This document shows positions 52,701-61,538 of a stretch of DNA of 64,000 nt, piece by piece (position 1 is the stretch's first letter; each line of letters starts with the position of its first letter). Both the position numbers and the translations under genes were made by a program. A model generated the notes under the pieces. That model did not search any database, was not told where the DNA came from, and saw only the letters and a program-made list of their open reading frames with translations. The stretch covers positions 217,139-281,138 of the forward strand of contig NZ_JAMLJL010000004.1 in NCBI RefSeq assembly GCF_023634845.1. The letters run 5' to 3'. Source of the DNA: Flavobacterium amniphilum. GTDB lineage: Bacteria; Bacteroidota; Bacteroidia; Flavobacteriales; Flavobacteriaceae.

Positions 52701-55447
52701 TAAGTCGGATACGGTGAATATTTAACCGAAGAAACATCGGTACTCACGTCACCTCCGTTTTCATACACTTTGGTAATAAAAGCCGCACTCAGCATACCCG
52801 GTGCGTGTCCCTGTAATGAAGGATTGATCGGGAAACTTACTTTTCCTTCCTGATTCACTTTACCCGAATACACATTAACTTCTTCCGTTGAGAAATTTCT
52901 TGTCGGATCGTCAAACACATATTGATCGTACCCTTTAAAAGTAGTCACCTGTTGGGAGAACTTGGCCTGGACTTCCGTTTTCAAATCTTTGGCAATGGCA
53001 CCGTGCATCCACAGCACCTGAACCGTATTGGTATTCTTTTTAGAAGCAGAAAGCACTCCTTCATTAAAACTGTTTTTGATTTTTAAACGGTTCGGTTTAA
53101 TGGTTTCAATCTTCACACTCTTATAAAACTGTGCACCTCCCACGCTTACCACTGCTTCCCAGTTTCCGGTTATGGCTGAGCTTTGGGTAACCAATCCGAA
53201 TTTATAATGATTCAGGTCATTTACTTTCTGGATGGTTTGGTAAATTGTTTTTCCGGTTGGATCATTCAGACGGAATTTCACAGGATGGTTCAACGGAATC
53301 TTATTCGCCTTATCATTCAATATAAAAGACAGATGGATGGAATCGCCCGGACGCCAAACACCTCTTTCCCCGTAAATAAATCCTTTTAATCCTTTTTGAA
53401 GCGTTTCACCCGACACATCAAAATTACTGACGGACAAAGACAGTTCATCATCCAGTTTCACATAAGTACTGTTGCTTCCTTTAGTGACAACTGCAAAGTA
53501 CGCATACTTTTTCAGATCGAAATTCGCCATACCGTCACCGTCAGTCAGTGCCGAAGCCAGTTTTTGCTGTTGGTAATTGTACAATTCCACTTTTGCCCCC
53601 GAAACAGGATCGGTACTAACGATATCACTTACGGCAATCGTCACCGATTTATTGTTTCCTCTTTTGGCGATTACTCCTAAATCGGTTGCCAGGATATTAG
53701 TCGATACTTTCGTATTATAATAGTAATAATCGGTGCAGGGATCCTGACTTTGTCTCCATTCATAATCTTCCTCATAATAATAGTCATAATCCGATTCGCT
53801 GTAATTCACATCGTCTTCATCAACTTCCTCCTCTTCATTTTCATTATCACCGTCTGTTGCTTCGGCACATTTAAATAACGAATACTTTTTCTTGAATGAA
53901 AACTCCACACGGTAAATGGCTCCCGGTTCAGGTGTAATTACTTTGGACAGATCAAGCGCATAAGTATTCCACTTTGTATAATCCAGTAATTCATTTTGTT
54001 TGAGTTCCAAAGTAGATTTAGCAACCGGCTGGCTGACCTTCTTGAGATCACGCGTACCGTTCAGTTCATTATCCTGTAAAAACTGAAGGATATTGTTTTT
54101 ATAGATTTTATAGATTTTAACGTCAAGCTTTTTAAGATTGGCCGCTTCAAAATTAATTTTCAGGTTATTCGAACTTGGCAGGATCGTTCCGTTTTTAACG
54201 AATTTAACCGCAGGGTTGATCGGATCGAAATCAATTCTCTTTGAATAATTTTTGGTCATTTCATCCCCATAAATATTCTTGATTCCCTGAAATACCTCAA
54301 CTAATTTATTCCCGGACATTTTCACTTCACTTACGGCAGGCTGCGCATATTCCTCTTCATAATCTTCTTCCTCTGCTACTTCATCAACAGGTTCTGCAAC
54401 CGCAGCAGCTGCAGAATCAACAGCCGCAGCCGCACTGTCAACTGCATCAAACGTTTCATCTACGGCACTTGCGGCATCAGCAGCACTTACCGCAGCCGAA
54501 TCAACTGTTTCCGTAACTATTTCTGTTGCGATAACTTCCACTGCCTGATCGGTCTGTACGGGAGTCTGGTTATTAAAATAAACTTTCAGTACGTTACCCA
54601 TCGTGGCATACTTCACATCACTCGTATTTTCTATGGCCACCAACCCTTTAAAGTCCTGGTCTTTTTTTAACGGATCGGAAAAGTTAATCATAATCGATTG
54701 GTTATTCTCGTCTCCTATTTTGATATCCATCACTTTGAAATCCCCTTTGGCCGGAATGGCAATTTTAGATTTCCCGTCACGGTCGATATCGGCAGGATCA
54801 CCGTCCCACTCCAATGTTATTTCACTGGCATCATCGAAACGTTTGATTCCTTCCACCCTGAATTTGAATTCGGTGTTTGAACTGTTGTCTTTATCAAAAG
54901 TCACTTTCAGGTCATCACCGTTCTGACCGCACTCCACTAACTCCTTAGCATCGTCAAATTCCAGGAAATCGGCTGTTTTCAACGTTCCGTTCAGGTAATA
55001 GATTTCCTTATCCGTCGACTGGACATCTTCGGTAGTCACCGTAAAATCCTGTTTGATTGTTTTTAAGGAGAAATTGAACTCCGACAATTCTTTCGGGACA
55101 TTGGTAATTTTGTCCAACTTCAATGAAACCTGGTACAAGGTATTCTGGTCTAATTTTTCATCCGGTACGAAAGCAATGGTATTCGGTGACAAAGCCACAA
55201 CCTTACCGTCAACACTTGGTGAAATATCCAACAAATCACTGTCTAATTCCTGATTGACCTTCCAGGTAGGATTATTGAATGCGAGCTGCACCCTGACATC
55301 GGATTTAACGGAAACAAATCCGGAAGTAAATGCCGAAATGTGATTTTTGAAAAGCGCGAAATCAGAATCAAAATCGGCTGCTTTTTTACCACAGGAAAAA
55401 AGAACGGAAAAAATCAGGAAAATCCCGATAAACCTTGTTAGTTTCAT
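49703..55447 (-). CDS. Bacterial alpha-2-macroglobulin lipoprotein
   Basis: 1914-residue lipoprotein; lipobox LFSC (Cys19). A series of macroglobulin-like beta domains includes MG2 near IYGERGVWRPGDSIHLSFIL. The thioester domain has CVEQ with Cys1471, so it should trap proteases covalently. Two low-complexity stretches stand out: an Ala/Val/Glu-rich repeat of VDSAAAAVDSAAAAV type (about 302-372) and an acidic Tyr-rich stretch (about 522-567). Both lie in the N-terminal half and may be flexible linkers. It is paired with pbpC downstream. Confidence 0.9.
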   Translation of the reverse strand: MKLTRFIGIFLIFSVLFSCGKKAADFDSDFALFKNHISAFTSGFVSVKSDVRVQLAFNNPTWKVNQELDSDLLDISPSVDGKVVALSPNTIAFVPDEKLDQNTLYQVSLKLDKITNVPKELSEFNFSLKTIKQDFTVTTEDVQSTDKEIYYLNGTLKTADFLEFDDAKELVECGQNGDDLKVTFDKDNSSNTEFKFRVEGIKRFDDASEITLEWDGDPADIDRDGKSKIAIPAKGDFKVMDIKIGDENNQSIMINFSDPLKKDQDFKGLVAIENTSDVKYATMGNVLKVYFNNQTPVQTDQAVEVIATEIVTETVDSAAVSAADAASAVDETFDAVDSAAAAVDSAAAAVAEPVDEVAEEEDYEEEYAQPAVSEVKMSGNKLVEVFQGIKNIYGDEMTKNYSKRIDFDPINPAVKFVKNGTILPSSNNLKINFEAANLKKLDVKIYKIYKNNILQFLQDNELNGTRDLKKVSQPVAKSTLELKQNELLDYTKWNTYALDLSKVITPEPGAIYRVEFSFKKKYSLFKCAEATDGDNENEEEEVDEDDVNYSESDYDYYYEEDYEWRQSQDPCTDYYYYNTKVSTNILATDLGVIAKRGNNKSVTIAVSDIVSTDPVSGAKVELYNYQQQKLASALTDGDGMANFDLKKYAYFAVVTKGSNSTYVKLDDELSLSVSNFDVSGETLQKGLKGFIYGERGVWRPGDSIHLSFILNDKANKIPLNHPVKFRLNDPTGKTIYQTIQKVNDLNHYKFGLVTQSSAITGNWEAVVSVGGAQFYKSVKIETIKPNRLKIKNSFNEGVLSASKKNTNTVQVLWMHGAIAKDLKTEVQAKFSQQVTTFKGYDQYVFDDPTRNFSTEEVNVYSGKVNQEGKVSFPINPSLQGHAPGMLSAAFITKVYENGGDVSTDVSSVKYSPYPTYVGIKTPEPNKYGLLETGKANHYEFVTVDEKGRPKAVRGLEVKVYKIDSRWWWDESSDNLSSYNTGTSTTAYKSYVINTDASGRGSLNFSVPEQDWGRYLIRAIDPNDGHASGQTVFLDYPYWSERSKNTDGKEATMLRFSTDKKEYAVGETAKIFFPSSEGGRALISVENGSRVVKTFWTKTKKGETQFDLNITSEMAPNVYINVTMLQPHASTKNDSPIRMYGIVPISVVDKQTVLEPQISMPDVLKPEQKVAVKVSEKNGKAMTYTIAVVDEGLLDLTRFKTPNAWDSFYAREALGVRTWDIYDNVIGAYGGKVNQIFSIGGDQDAGGSQSKKANRFKPVVMYFGPFKLGKGDSKTHQIKLPKYIGSVKTMVVAADVDNSAYGMAEKVTAVKSPLMVLASLPRKISPSEKVTLPVTLFATEKHVKNVTVQVKTNSAVRMAGPASQKVYFATPDEKMAYFDLVVGNTTGIGKIQIIATSGAEKSVYDVEIDVMNPNPVTTAFTDATLGSGGSKTISWNSFGVAGSNKAMVEISSIPTIDFGRRLDYLIQYPHGCVEQTTSSVFPQLYLTDVIDLDTSRKQSIQRNVSAAIERLTSFQLANGGFSYWPGSPEADDWGTSYAGHFLIEAEKKGYALPVSFKNKWIAYQQKMAKQWRYETQYQNDLGQAYRLYTLALAGSADLASMNRLRETKKISNESKLRLAATYAVVKQNSAGLSLLSKTNISENYSPYYYYSYGSEDRNRAMTLETLILLGQKQKAFAMAVTLAKNLSSDNWMSTQTTAYSLYAMAKFAKFNGGKGIDVQYTSGGKTVKITSTKAIAQRNLVVGGKGNKLTIKNNKKNTLFVRVINSGILPVGQEKVMSNNVMAKVTFKDRKGNVVNVGKINQGTELIAEVELTNQKGEFVPNIALTQILPSGFEIVNTRFTDYGNATENLADYIDIRDDRANYYFGLKARETRVFKMLINASYLGKYYLPGVQCEAMYDNSFIARSKGQWIEIVK

Positions 55448-55561
55448 AGAATGTGAAAGATGTTTTTAAAAAAATTTATGTAGTAAATGTAAGAAGATTT
55501 TGCTGAAATTTAACATTAAAATTAATTTCGTTAAATACGATTTTCTTATACAAATAATAGC

Positions 55562-55569
55562 TATTTTTG
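55562..55569 (+). promoter_or_regulatory. Possible gcvP promoter
   Basis: TATTTTTG matches the -7 consensus, 127 bp before the gcvP ATG. No clear -33 TTG. The 55448-55696 gap shows no glycine-riboswitch pattern that I could recognise. Confidence 0.35.
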
Positions 55570-55696
55570 TTCCTCGAAAATCAGCCGGTTACAGCGATGA
55601 TTTCCAGCAGAAAAAGAACAATGACGCCAGAAAAAAACAACTGCTAACCACTGATTTCAAACACACAACTTTACACATAGCATTTATCAAAGAAAA

Positions 55697-58546
55697 ATGA
55701 GAACAGACGCATTTGCATTAAGACACATTGGTCCGAGGGAAACTGATCTACAACACATGTTCAAAACGATTGGCGTAAACGATATGGACCAATTGCTTTA
55801 CGAAACTTTTCCTGATGGAATCCGTTTAAAAGAAGATATCAAATTAGACCCTGCCATGACCGAATATGAGTACTTAACCCATATTACCCAGTTAGGCGCA
55901 AAAAATAAAGTTTTCAAATCTTATATCGGTTTGGGTTATCATCCGGCAGTTGTTCCGCCGGTGATTCAAAGAAACATTTTTGAAAACCCGGGATGGTATA
56001 CTGCTTATACTCCGTATCAGGCAGAAATTGCACAAGGCCGTTTAGAGGCTTTGTTGAATTTCCAGACAACGGTTATCGAGTTGACCGGAATGGAAATCGC
56101 AAATGCTTCATTACTGGACGAAGGTACGGCTGCTGCAGAAGCTATGGCTTTACTTTTTGACGTAAGAACACGTGACCAGAAAAAAAACAATGTGAGCAAG
56201 TTCTTCGTTTCGGAAGAAATCTTACCGCAAACGTTATCCATTTTACAAACCCGTTCGACTCCGTTAAATATCGAATTAGTTGTAGGCAATCATGAAAATT
56301 TTGATTTCTCGGCTGATTATTTCGGAGCGATTTTACAATATCCGGGGAAATTCGGTCAGGTTCATGACTATTCCCAATTTATAGCAAAAGCAGCAGAAAA
56401 CGAAATTAAAGTTGCGGTTGCGGCCGACATTTTATCGTTGGTTAAATTAACTTCACCCGGAGAACTTGGAGCGGCAGTTGTGGTTGGTACCACACAGCGT
56501 TTCGGTATCCCGATGGGATTCGGAGGACCACACGCCGGTTTCTTCGCTACCAAAGAAGAATACAAACGTTCAATGCCAGGAAGAATCATCGGAGTTTCTG
56601 TTGATGTAAACGGGAACCGTGCTTTACGTATGGCATTGGGAACCCGCGAGCAACACATTAAACGTGAAAAAGCAACTTCAAACATCTGTACGGCTCAGGT
56701 ATTATTAGCGGTTATGGCCGGAATGTATGCCGTATACCACGGACCGAAAGGATTACAATATATCGCCGACAAAGTTCACGCTTCGGCTGCGACTACGGCA
56801 AAAGCATTGGCTTCTTTGGGAATCAACCAGGTGAACTCTGCTTTCTTCGATACCCTTCTGGTAAAAGCAGATGCTGAAAAAGTAAAAGCTATTGCAGAGA
56901 AGAACGAATTCAACTTCTTCTACCCTAATAAAGATTGTGTTTCCATTTCTTTCAACGAAACCACTTCAATTGCCGACATCAACACGATTATCGCTATCTT
57001 CTCTGAAGCAGCAGGAAAATCGGCGGTACATGTTTCTGAACTGACAACTGAAAACAGCATTCAAAATAATCTAGTAAGAACTTCAGCTTTCTTACAACAC
57101 GACGTATTCAACAACCACCATTCGGAAAGCCAGTTGATGCGTTACATCAAAAAATTAGAGCGTAAGGATTTATCATTGAACCACTCGATGATTTCATTGG
57201 GTTCTTGTACCATGAAATTGAATGCAGCAGCAGAAATGTTACCGCTTTCAATGCCAAACTGGAACAGCATCCACCCATTTGCACCGGCTGATCAGGCACA
57301 AGGTTATATGACCATGCTGAAAAAACTGGAGCAACAATTGAACGTAGTAACCGGTTTCAAAGGCACTTCATTACAACCCAACTCGGGAGCACAGGGAGAA
57401 TATGCCGGTTTGATGGCGATCCGTGCGTACCACATTTCACGCGGCGAAGGTCACCGTAACGTATGTTTGATTCCTTCTTCGGCTCACGGAACCAATCCGG
57501 CTTCTGCAGCAATGGCGGGAATGAAAATCATCGTAACCAAAACCACTCCGGAAGGAAACATCGACGTAGAAGATTTAAGAGCAAGAGCTATTGAACACGC
57601 CGCTGACTTATCGTGTTTGATGGTAACGTATCCTTCAACCCACGGTGTTTACGAATCGACCATTATTGAAATTACCCAACTGATCCACGAAAACGGCGGA
57701 TTGGTATATATGGACGGTGCCAACATGAATGCACAGGTAGGTTTAACAAATCCTGCAACAATCGGTGCCGACGTTTGTCACTTGAACCTACACAAAACAT
57801 TCGCTATTCCTCACGGTGGTGGTGGACCAGGTGTTGGACCAATTTGTGTGAATGAAAAATTAGTAGACTTCTTACCAACCAACCCGGTTGTAACAACTGG
57901 AGGAAAAGACGCCATTTCTGCCATCTCTGCTGCGCCTTACGGATCAGCTTTGGTTTGTTTGATTTCATACGGATACATCACGATGTTAGGTGCTGAAGGA
58001 TTACGTTCGGCGACTGAGCACGCAATTTTAAATGCGAACTACATGAAAGCGCGTTTAGAAGAACACTACCCGATTTTATATTCAGGGGAAATGGGACGTG
58101 CTGCCCACGAAATGATCTTGGATTGCCGCGAGTTCAAACAAAACGGCATTGAAGTGGGTGACATCGCCAAACGTTTAATGGATTACGGTTTCCATGCACC
58201 GACGGTTTCGTTCCCGGTTGCCGGAACTTTAATGGTTGAACCGACAGAATCTGAAGACTTAGCCGAGTTAGACCGTTTTTGTGATGCAATGATTTCCATC
58301 CGTAAAGAAATTACGGAAGCCAATGCAGAAGACACAAACAATCCGTTGAAAAATGCTCCGCATACCTTAGGGATGTTAACTTCAGATGCTTGGGATTTAC
58401 CTTACTCAAGAGAAAAAGCAGCGTATCCGCTTGATTATATTTACGACAATAAATTCTGGCCATCTGTACGCCGCGTAGACGACGCTTACGGTGACAGAAA
58501 CTTAGTTTGTTCTTGTGCTCCAATCGAAGCCTACATGGAACACTAA
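55697..58546 (+). CDS. gcvP: Glycine dehydrogenase (decarboxylating), P protein
   Basis: Homodimeric P protein of the glycine cleavage system: PLP-dependent decarboxylation of glycine with transfer of aminomethyl to lipoyl-GcvH. At 949 residues it is the fused form. The PLP Lys is Lys700 in NLHKTFAIPHGGGGPG. Pseudo-duplicated N- and C-halves are both present (HIGPRETDLQHMFKTIG start; SAHGTNPASAAMAGM and DGANMNAQVGL). The gene stands alone here; gcvT and gcvH are not in the window. Confidence 0.97.
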   Translation: MRTDAFALRHIGPRETDLQHMFKTIGVNDMDQLLYETFPDGIRLKEDIKLDPAMTEYEYLTHITQLGAKNKVFKSYIGLGYHPAVVPPVIQRNIFENPGWYTAYTPYQAEIAQGRLEALLNFQTTVIELTGMEIANASLLDEGTAAAEAMALLFDVRTRDQKKNNVSKFFVSEEILPQTLSILQTRSTPLNIELVVGNHENFDFSADYFGAILQYPGKFGQVHDYSQFIAKAAENEIKVAVAADILSLVKLTSPGELGAAVVVGTTQRFGIPMGFGGPHAGFFATKEEYKRSMPGRIIGVSVDVNGNRALRMALGTREQHIKREKATSNICTAQVLLAVMAGMYAVYHGPKGLQYIADKVHASAATTAKALASLGINQVNSAFFDTLLVKADAEKVKAIAEKNEFNFFYPNKDCVSISFNETTSIADINTIIAIFSEAAGKSAVHVSELTTENSIQNNLVRTSAFLQHDVFNNHHSESQLMRYIKKLERKDLSLNHSMISLGSCTMKLNAAAEMLPLSMPNWNSIHPFAPADQAQGYMTMLKKLEQQLNVVTGFKGTSLQPNSGAQGEYAGLMAIRAYHISRGEGHRNVCLIPSSAHGTNPASAAMAGMKIIVTKTTPEGNIDVEDLRARAIEHAADLSCLMVTYPSTHGVYESTIIEITQLIHENGGLVYMDGANMNAQVGLTNPATIGADVCHLNLHKTFAIPHGGGGPGVGPICVNEKLVDFLPTNPVVTTGGKDAISAISAAPYGSALVCLISYGYITMLGAEGLRSATEHAILNANYMKARLEEHYPILYSGEMGRAAHEMILDCREFKQNGIEVGDIAKRLMDYGFHAPTVSFPVAGTLMVEPTESEDLAELDRFCDAMISIRKEITEANAEDTNNPLKNAPHTLGMLTSDAWDLPYSREKAAYPLDYIYDNKFWPSVRRVDDAYGDRNLVCSCAPIEAYMEH

Positions 58547-58566
58547 TTAAATAAGTCATAACGTTT

Positions 58567-58615
58567 AAAAGTCGAATGTCATAAAGTCCAAAAAACTCAG
58601 ACATTCGGCTTTTTT
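58567..58615 (+). terminator. Terminator of gcvP
   Basis: Fourteen-bp stem AAAAGTCGAATGTC / GACATTCGGCTTTT with one G-U pair and a T run. Confidence 0.75.
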
Positions 58616-58640
58616 GTTTGCATTCCATTTTGCCAATTAA

Positions 58641-58684
58641 AAGCTGTGGCAAAAAGATTTTTACAAACGAAATTGCCACAGCTT
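58641..58684. repeat. Perfect 12-bp inverted repeat upstream of the globin gene
   Basis: AAGCTGTGGCAA and TTGCCACAGCTT with a 20-bp AT-rich loop, no T run following. Possibly an operator or the leader hairpin of the globin promoter; see findings. Confidence 0.6.
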
Positions 58685-58738
58685 CCAAACAGACGGACAA
58701 ACAAAACCGGTTGTTTTAATTTTTTATAATTTTACGCC

Positions 58739-59119
58739 ATGAAAGACATCGAAAACCAGGAAGACCTACAGCTTTTACTGGATCAATTTTACACGAAGCT
58801 TTTAGCCGATCCGGCGATCAGTTATATATTTACCGATGTGGTTAAAATTAAAATCGAAGAACACTTACCTATATTGGTTACCTTCTGGTCACAGGCTGTT
58901 TTAGGCACCGGAGGCTATTCCGGCAATCTCGCTCAGATTCATTTGGACATTGACCAAAAAGAACACCTCACACCGGAACTCTTCAACATCTGGCTGGGTT
59001 ATTTTGACGCCACCGTCAATGAGTTGTTCAAAGGCGAAAAAGCCGAAAAAATAAAAACACAAGCCCTTAGCATTGCTACCGTCATGCAGATCAAAATTGC
59101 AAACAACAGAAAAGGCTAA
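58739..59119 (+). CDS. Group III truncated haemoglobin
   Basis: 126-residue haem globin of the trHb3/Ctb type, linked in other bacteria to oxygen or NO handling. The core FWSQAVLGTGGYSGN-x3-H (about 49-68) contains the probable proximal His68. Trp85 in LFNIWLGYFD fits the family Trp G8, and Tyr18 sits at the distal B10 position (QFYTKL). TAATTTTACGCC immediately before the ATG resembles the leaderless promoter layout seen at rlmB. No NO-reductase gene is nearby. Confidence 0.83.
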   Translation: MKDIENQEDLQLLLDQFYTKLLADPAISYIFTDVVKIKIEEHLPILVTFWSQAVLGTGGYSGNLAQIHLDIDQKEHLTPELFNIWLGYFDATVNELFKGEKAEKIKTQALSIATVMQIKIANNRKG

Positions 59120-59257
59120 CCATCTCAGCTTTTTATATCCGCCATTTTTTTCTTTCCTTTCCTTAAAATCTTCAAAAATCGGGTAAAAACGAATTAAGTT
59201 ATTTAAAAAAAATAGCCAAATAAAAACAACATCAATAATTTTATAACTTCTTCTTTA

Positions 59258-59265
59258 TATTTTTG
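59258..59265 (+). promoter_or_regulatory. Possible KAS III gene promoter
   Basis: TATTTTTG -7 box, 79 bp before the ATG at 59345; no well-placed TTG. The 59120-59344 gap is AT-rich and holds no other signal. Confidence 0.35.
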
Positions 59266-59344
59266 GCAAAAATAAAATAAATAAACCCTATTACTGCCAA
59301 TAGATTAATATAATGGTTAATTTAGTGTAAACTTATCTGAACTT

Positions 59345-60403
59345 ATGAATATCCGAATTACAGGTTCGGGGAGTTACATCCCGACCGAGATTGTTACGAA
59401 TAAAGATTTCGCCAAGCATGTTTTTTTAAATGACGACGGAACTCCATTCCCATTACCCAATGAAACCATCACCGAAAAATTTCACGACATTACCGGAATC
59501 GAAGAAAGAAGGTATGTAACTGAAGATTTGCTGACTTCTGACATTGCGAGCATCGCGGCCAAAAAAGCCATCCTTGATGCCGGCATTGATCCGGAAGAAC
59601 TCGACTATATTATTTTTGCGCACAATTTCGGAAATGTAAAACACGGCGCCATTCAAACGGATCTTTTACCGAGTCTGGCTACCCGCGTTAAATTTGATTT
59701 ACGCATCAAAAACCCGAAATGTGTGGCGTATGACATGCTGTTCGGATGTCCGGGATGGGTGGAAGGTGTGATTCAGGCGAAAGCATTCATCAAAGCCGGC
59801 ATGGCTAAAAAATGTTTAGTGATTGGTGCCGAAACCTTATCGCGCGTTGTGGACATTCACGACCGGGATTCGATGATTTATTCGGACGGTGCCGGTGCAA
59901 CCATTATCGAAGCGACCGATGAAGAAGGCGGAATCTTAGCCCACGAATCGGCGTCATTCACACATGATGAAGCGTATTATTTATTCTTCGGAAATTCTTT
60001 TAATAAAGACCACGACCCGGATGTGCGTTACATCAAAATGCACGGACGTAAAATATATGAGTTTGCCTTGAGCCAGGTTCCGAAAGCGATGGCTTCGTGT
60101 TTAAACGAAAGCGGCATCGATATCTCGGAAGTCAAAAAAGTACTGATACACCAGGCGAATGAAAAAATGGACGAAGCAATCATCCAGCGTTTTTACCGCC
60201 TTTACAAACAAACGCCTCCGGACGGTGTGATGCCGATGAGTATCCACAAACTGGGAAACAGCAGCGTGGCGACGGTTCCCACTTTATACGATTTGATCGT
60301 GAAAGGTGAAATCGATGACCAACAACTGAACAAAGGCGATGTGGTTATTTTTGCATCGGTAGGCGCGGGAATGAATATTAATGCGATTGTGTACCGTTAT
60401 TAG
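59345..60403 (+). CDS. 3-oxoacyl-ACP synthase III family protein (KAS III-like)
   Basis: 352-residue thiolase-fold condensing enzyme. The catalytic triad is present: Cys135 in FGCPGWVEG, His in VLIHQANEKMDEAI, and Asn in LGNSSVATVPTLYD. The sequence DGTPFPLPNETITEKFHDITGIEERRY near the N-terminus and lack of linked plsX, acpP or fabD suggest a divergent KAS III rather than the core FabH; some such enzymes make special lipids or secondary products. Followed by a terminator. Confidence 0.82.
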   Translation: MNIRITGSGSYIPTEIVTNKDFAKHVFLNDDGTPFPLPNETITEKFHDITGIEERRYVTEDLLTSDIASIAAKKAILDAGIDPEELDYIIFAHNFGNVKHGAIQTDLLPSLATRVKFDLRIKNPKCVAYDMLFGCPGWVEGVIQAKAFIKAGMAKKCLVIGAETLSRVVDIHDRDSMIYSDGAGATIIEATDEEGGILAHESASFTHDEAYYLFFGNSFNKDHDPDVRYIKMHGRKIYEFALSQVPKAMASCLNESGIDISEVKKVLIHQANEKMDEAIIQRFYRLYKQTPPDGVMPMSIHKLGNSSVATVPTLYDLIVKGEIDDQQLNKGDVVIFASVGAGMNINAIVYRY

Positions 60404-60559
60404 TTATGAATTATAAGTTATAAGTTATGAGTCGAGCCGCAAGCGAACGGAGCGTAGCTAGTTATAAGTTTTAAGAAAATCTCAACAAAAAGCAAAGGTG
60501 ACTGAGGCTCTCGAAGTCACCGGCAATGTGGCTTCGATACTTCGACAAGCTCAGCAACC
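60404..60559. repeat. Repeat-rich spacer downstream of the KAS III gene
   Basis: Contains short direct repeats of TTATAAGTTATAAG type around 60410-60475, a GC-rich insert (about 60432-60458) and GGTGACTGAG (60497-60506). It ends with a 28-bp sequence at 60532-60559 that is perfectly inverted at 61420-61447, on the far side of the lipoprotein gene. Confidence 0.6.
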
Positions 60560-60585
60560 ATCTCAGCAACCGATAAGCATAAAAG

Positions 60586-60614
60586 AAAACCTTCTGTAAC
60601 CGGGAGGTTTTTTT
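60586..60614 (+). terminator. Terminator after the KAS III gene
   Basis: Stem AAAACCTTC / GGGAGGTTTT with one wobble pair, then a run of seven T. Confidence 0.6.
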
Positions 60615-60704
60615 ATTGGTTAACCTCAACGAAATTAATTCAATTGTTGCGTAGGTAAATTTATATGACTAGGTTTGGCTGTAATCATTATCTCAAAATT
60701 TCAA

Positions 60705-61394
60705 ATGAAAAAATTAACAATAAAGACGCCATACATGGCGTCTCTACTATTCGCTTTATTCGCCTTATTCAGTTGCAAGGAAACCGATTCAAAAGAAGAT
60801 CCGAAACCATCTTTAGAAAAACAGGAAACTCAGGAAACTGTAGTTGAGGAGAAACCGGTTGAAGTCGGTTCCAAAACTTATTCGCTTGCGTTCCTGACCA
60901 TGGAAGATGTTTTACTGAACGGCAACAAAATATTGCTGGACAAAACTGATTTTGAAAAAATCTACCGCAAAGCAGATTCTACCCGAACCGATCTTTGGGA
61001 GTGCGGAAATCCGCTCGACTTTCTTGACGAAGAATGGATGACCAAAACCTACGGAAAAAGAGAATCTGGGGCATTTGAAAAATTCGACGGTAGCATCACC
61101 AGTATTTACACCCACAATGTTCAGTTCATTACGAATAACCACGTGGTTCTTTTTGACACGGCCCAAGCCGACAAGAATATGTTCAAGATTATTTCAGCCA
61201 ACATCATTCTAGATAAGCATACGACCATCGAAAATTTCCGGAAACTATTCCCGAAACTTGAGAAGGAAGAAACCGATGATCCTACATTATTCAGATTCAG
61301 GATCCCAACCGGAAAGGATCATGATGATGCCTTTTTGTTTTATTTCAAAAACGGGAAATTGGATTTCACAACCTTGTGGTTTCTGTTGTGTTAG
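60705..61394 (+). CDS. Lipoprotein of unknown function
   Basis: 229 residues, lipobox LFSC followed by Lys-Glu-Thr-Asp, an acidic tail suggesting surface location. The linker is charged (SKEDPKPSLEKQETQETVVEEKP). The globular part (about 55-229) has mixed strands, with FLTMEDVLLNGNKILLDKTDFEK and WECGNPLDFLDEEWM. No family recognised. The signal-peptide codons contain a palindromic repeat (AGACGCCA...TGGCGTCT, 60724-60743). The ATG at 60705 starts the signal sequence. Flanked by inverted 28-bp repeats. Confidence 0.65.
   Translation: MKKLTIKTPYMASLLFALFALFSCKETDSKEDPKPSLEKQETQETVVEEKPVEVGSKTYSLAFLTMEDVLLNGNKILLDKTDFEKIYRKADSTRTDLWECGNPLDFLDEEWMTKTYGKRESGAFEKFDGSITSIYTHNVQFITNNHVVLFDTAQADKNMFKIISANIILDKHTTIENFRKLFPKLEKEETDDPTLFRFRIPTGKDHDDAFLFYFKNGKLDFTTLWFLLC
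60724..60747. repeat. Palindromic dispersed repeat inside a signal-peptide coding region
   Basis: AGACGCCA-TACA-TGGCGTCTCTAC. A second copy at 61539-61562 (AGACGCCA-AGAA-TGGCGTCTCTAC) overlaps the end of the XRE gene. Confidence 0.6.
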
Positions 61395-61419
61395 GGAGAT
61401 GAGCAACGGTGACTGAGAT

Positions 61420-61447
61420 GGTTGCTGAGCTTGTCGAAGTATCGAAG
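61420..61447. repeat. 28-bp inverted copy of the 60532-60559 repeat
   Basis: Begins GGTTGCTGAGCTTGTCGAAG and is exactly complementary, in inverted order, to 60532-60559. GGTGACTGAG is nearby as a direct repeat (60497 and 61408). Confidence 0.7.
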
Positions 61448-61494
61448 TCAGCTGAGATGTGGCTTCGGCTCCGCTCAGCCACCGGAACAATAAT

Positions 61495-61522
61495 AAAACC
61501 CTTTCGGTAGCGGGAGGGTTTT
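61495..61522 (+). terminator. Terminator of the lipoprotein gene
   Basis: Hairpin AAAACCC... / ...GGGTTTT, very like the terminator at 60586-60614 in loop and arms. Confidence 0.55.
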
Positions 61523-61538
61523 ATTTTTTATCCTTTTG

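Noticed and set aside
55448..55696. Glycine riboswitch before gcvP
   Set aside because: I saw no tandem aptamer pattern and no expression-platform hairpin; the region is plain AT-rich sequence.
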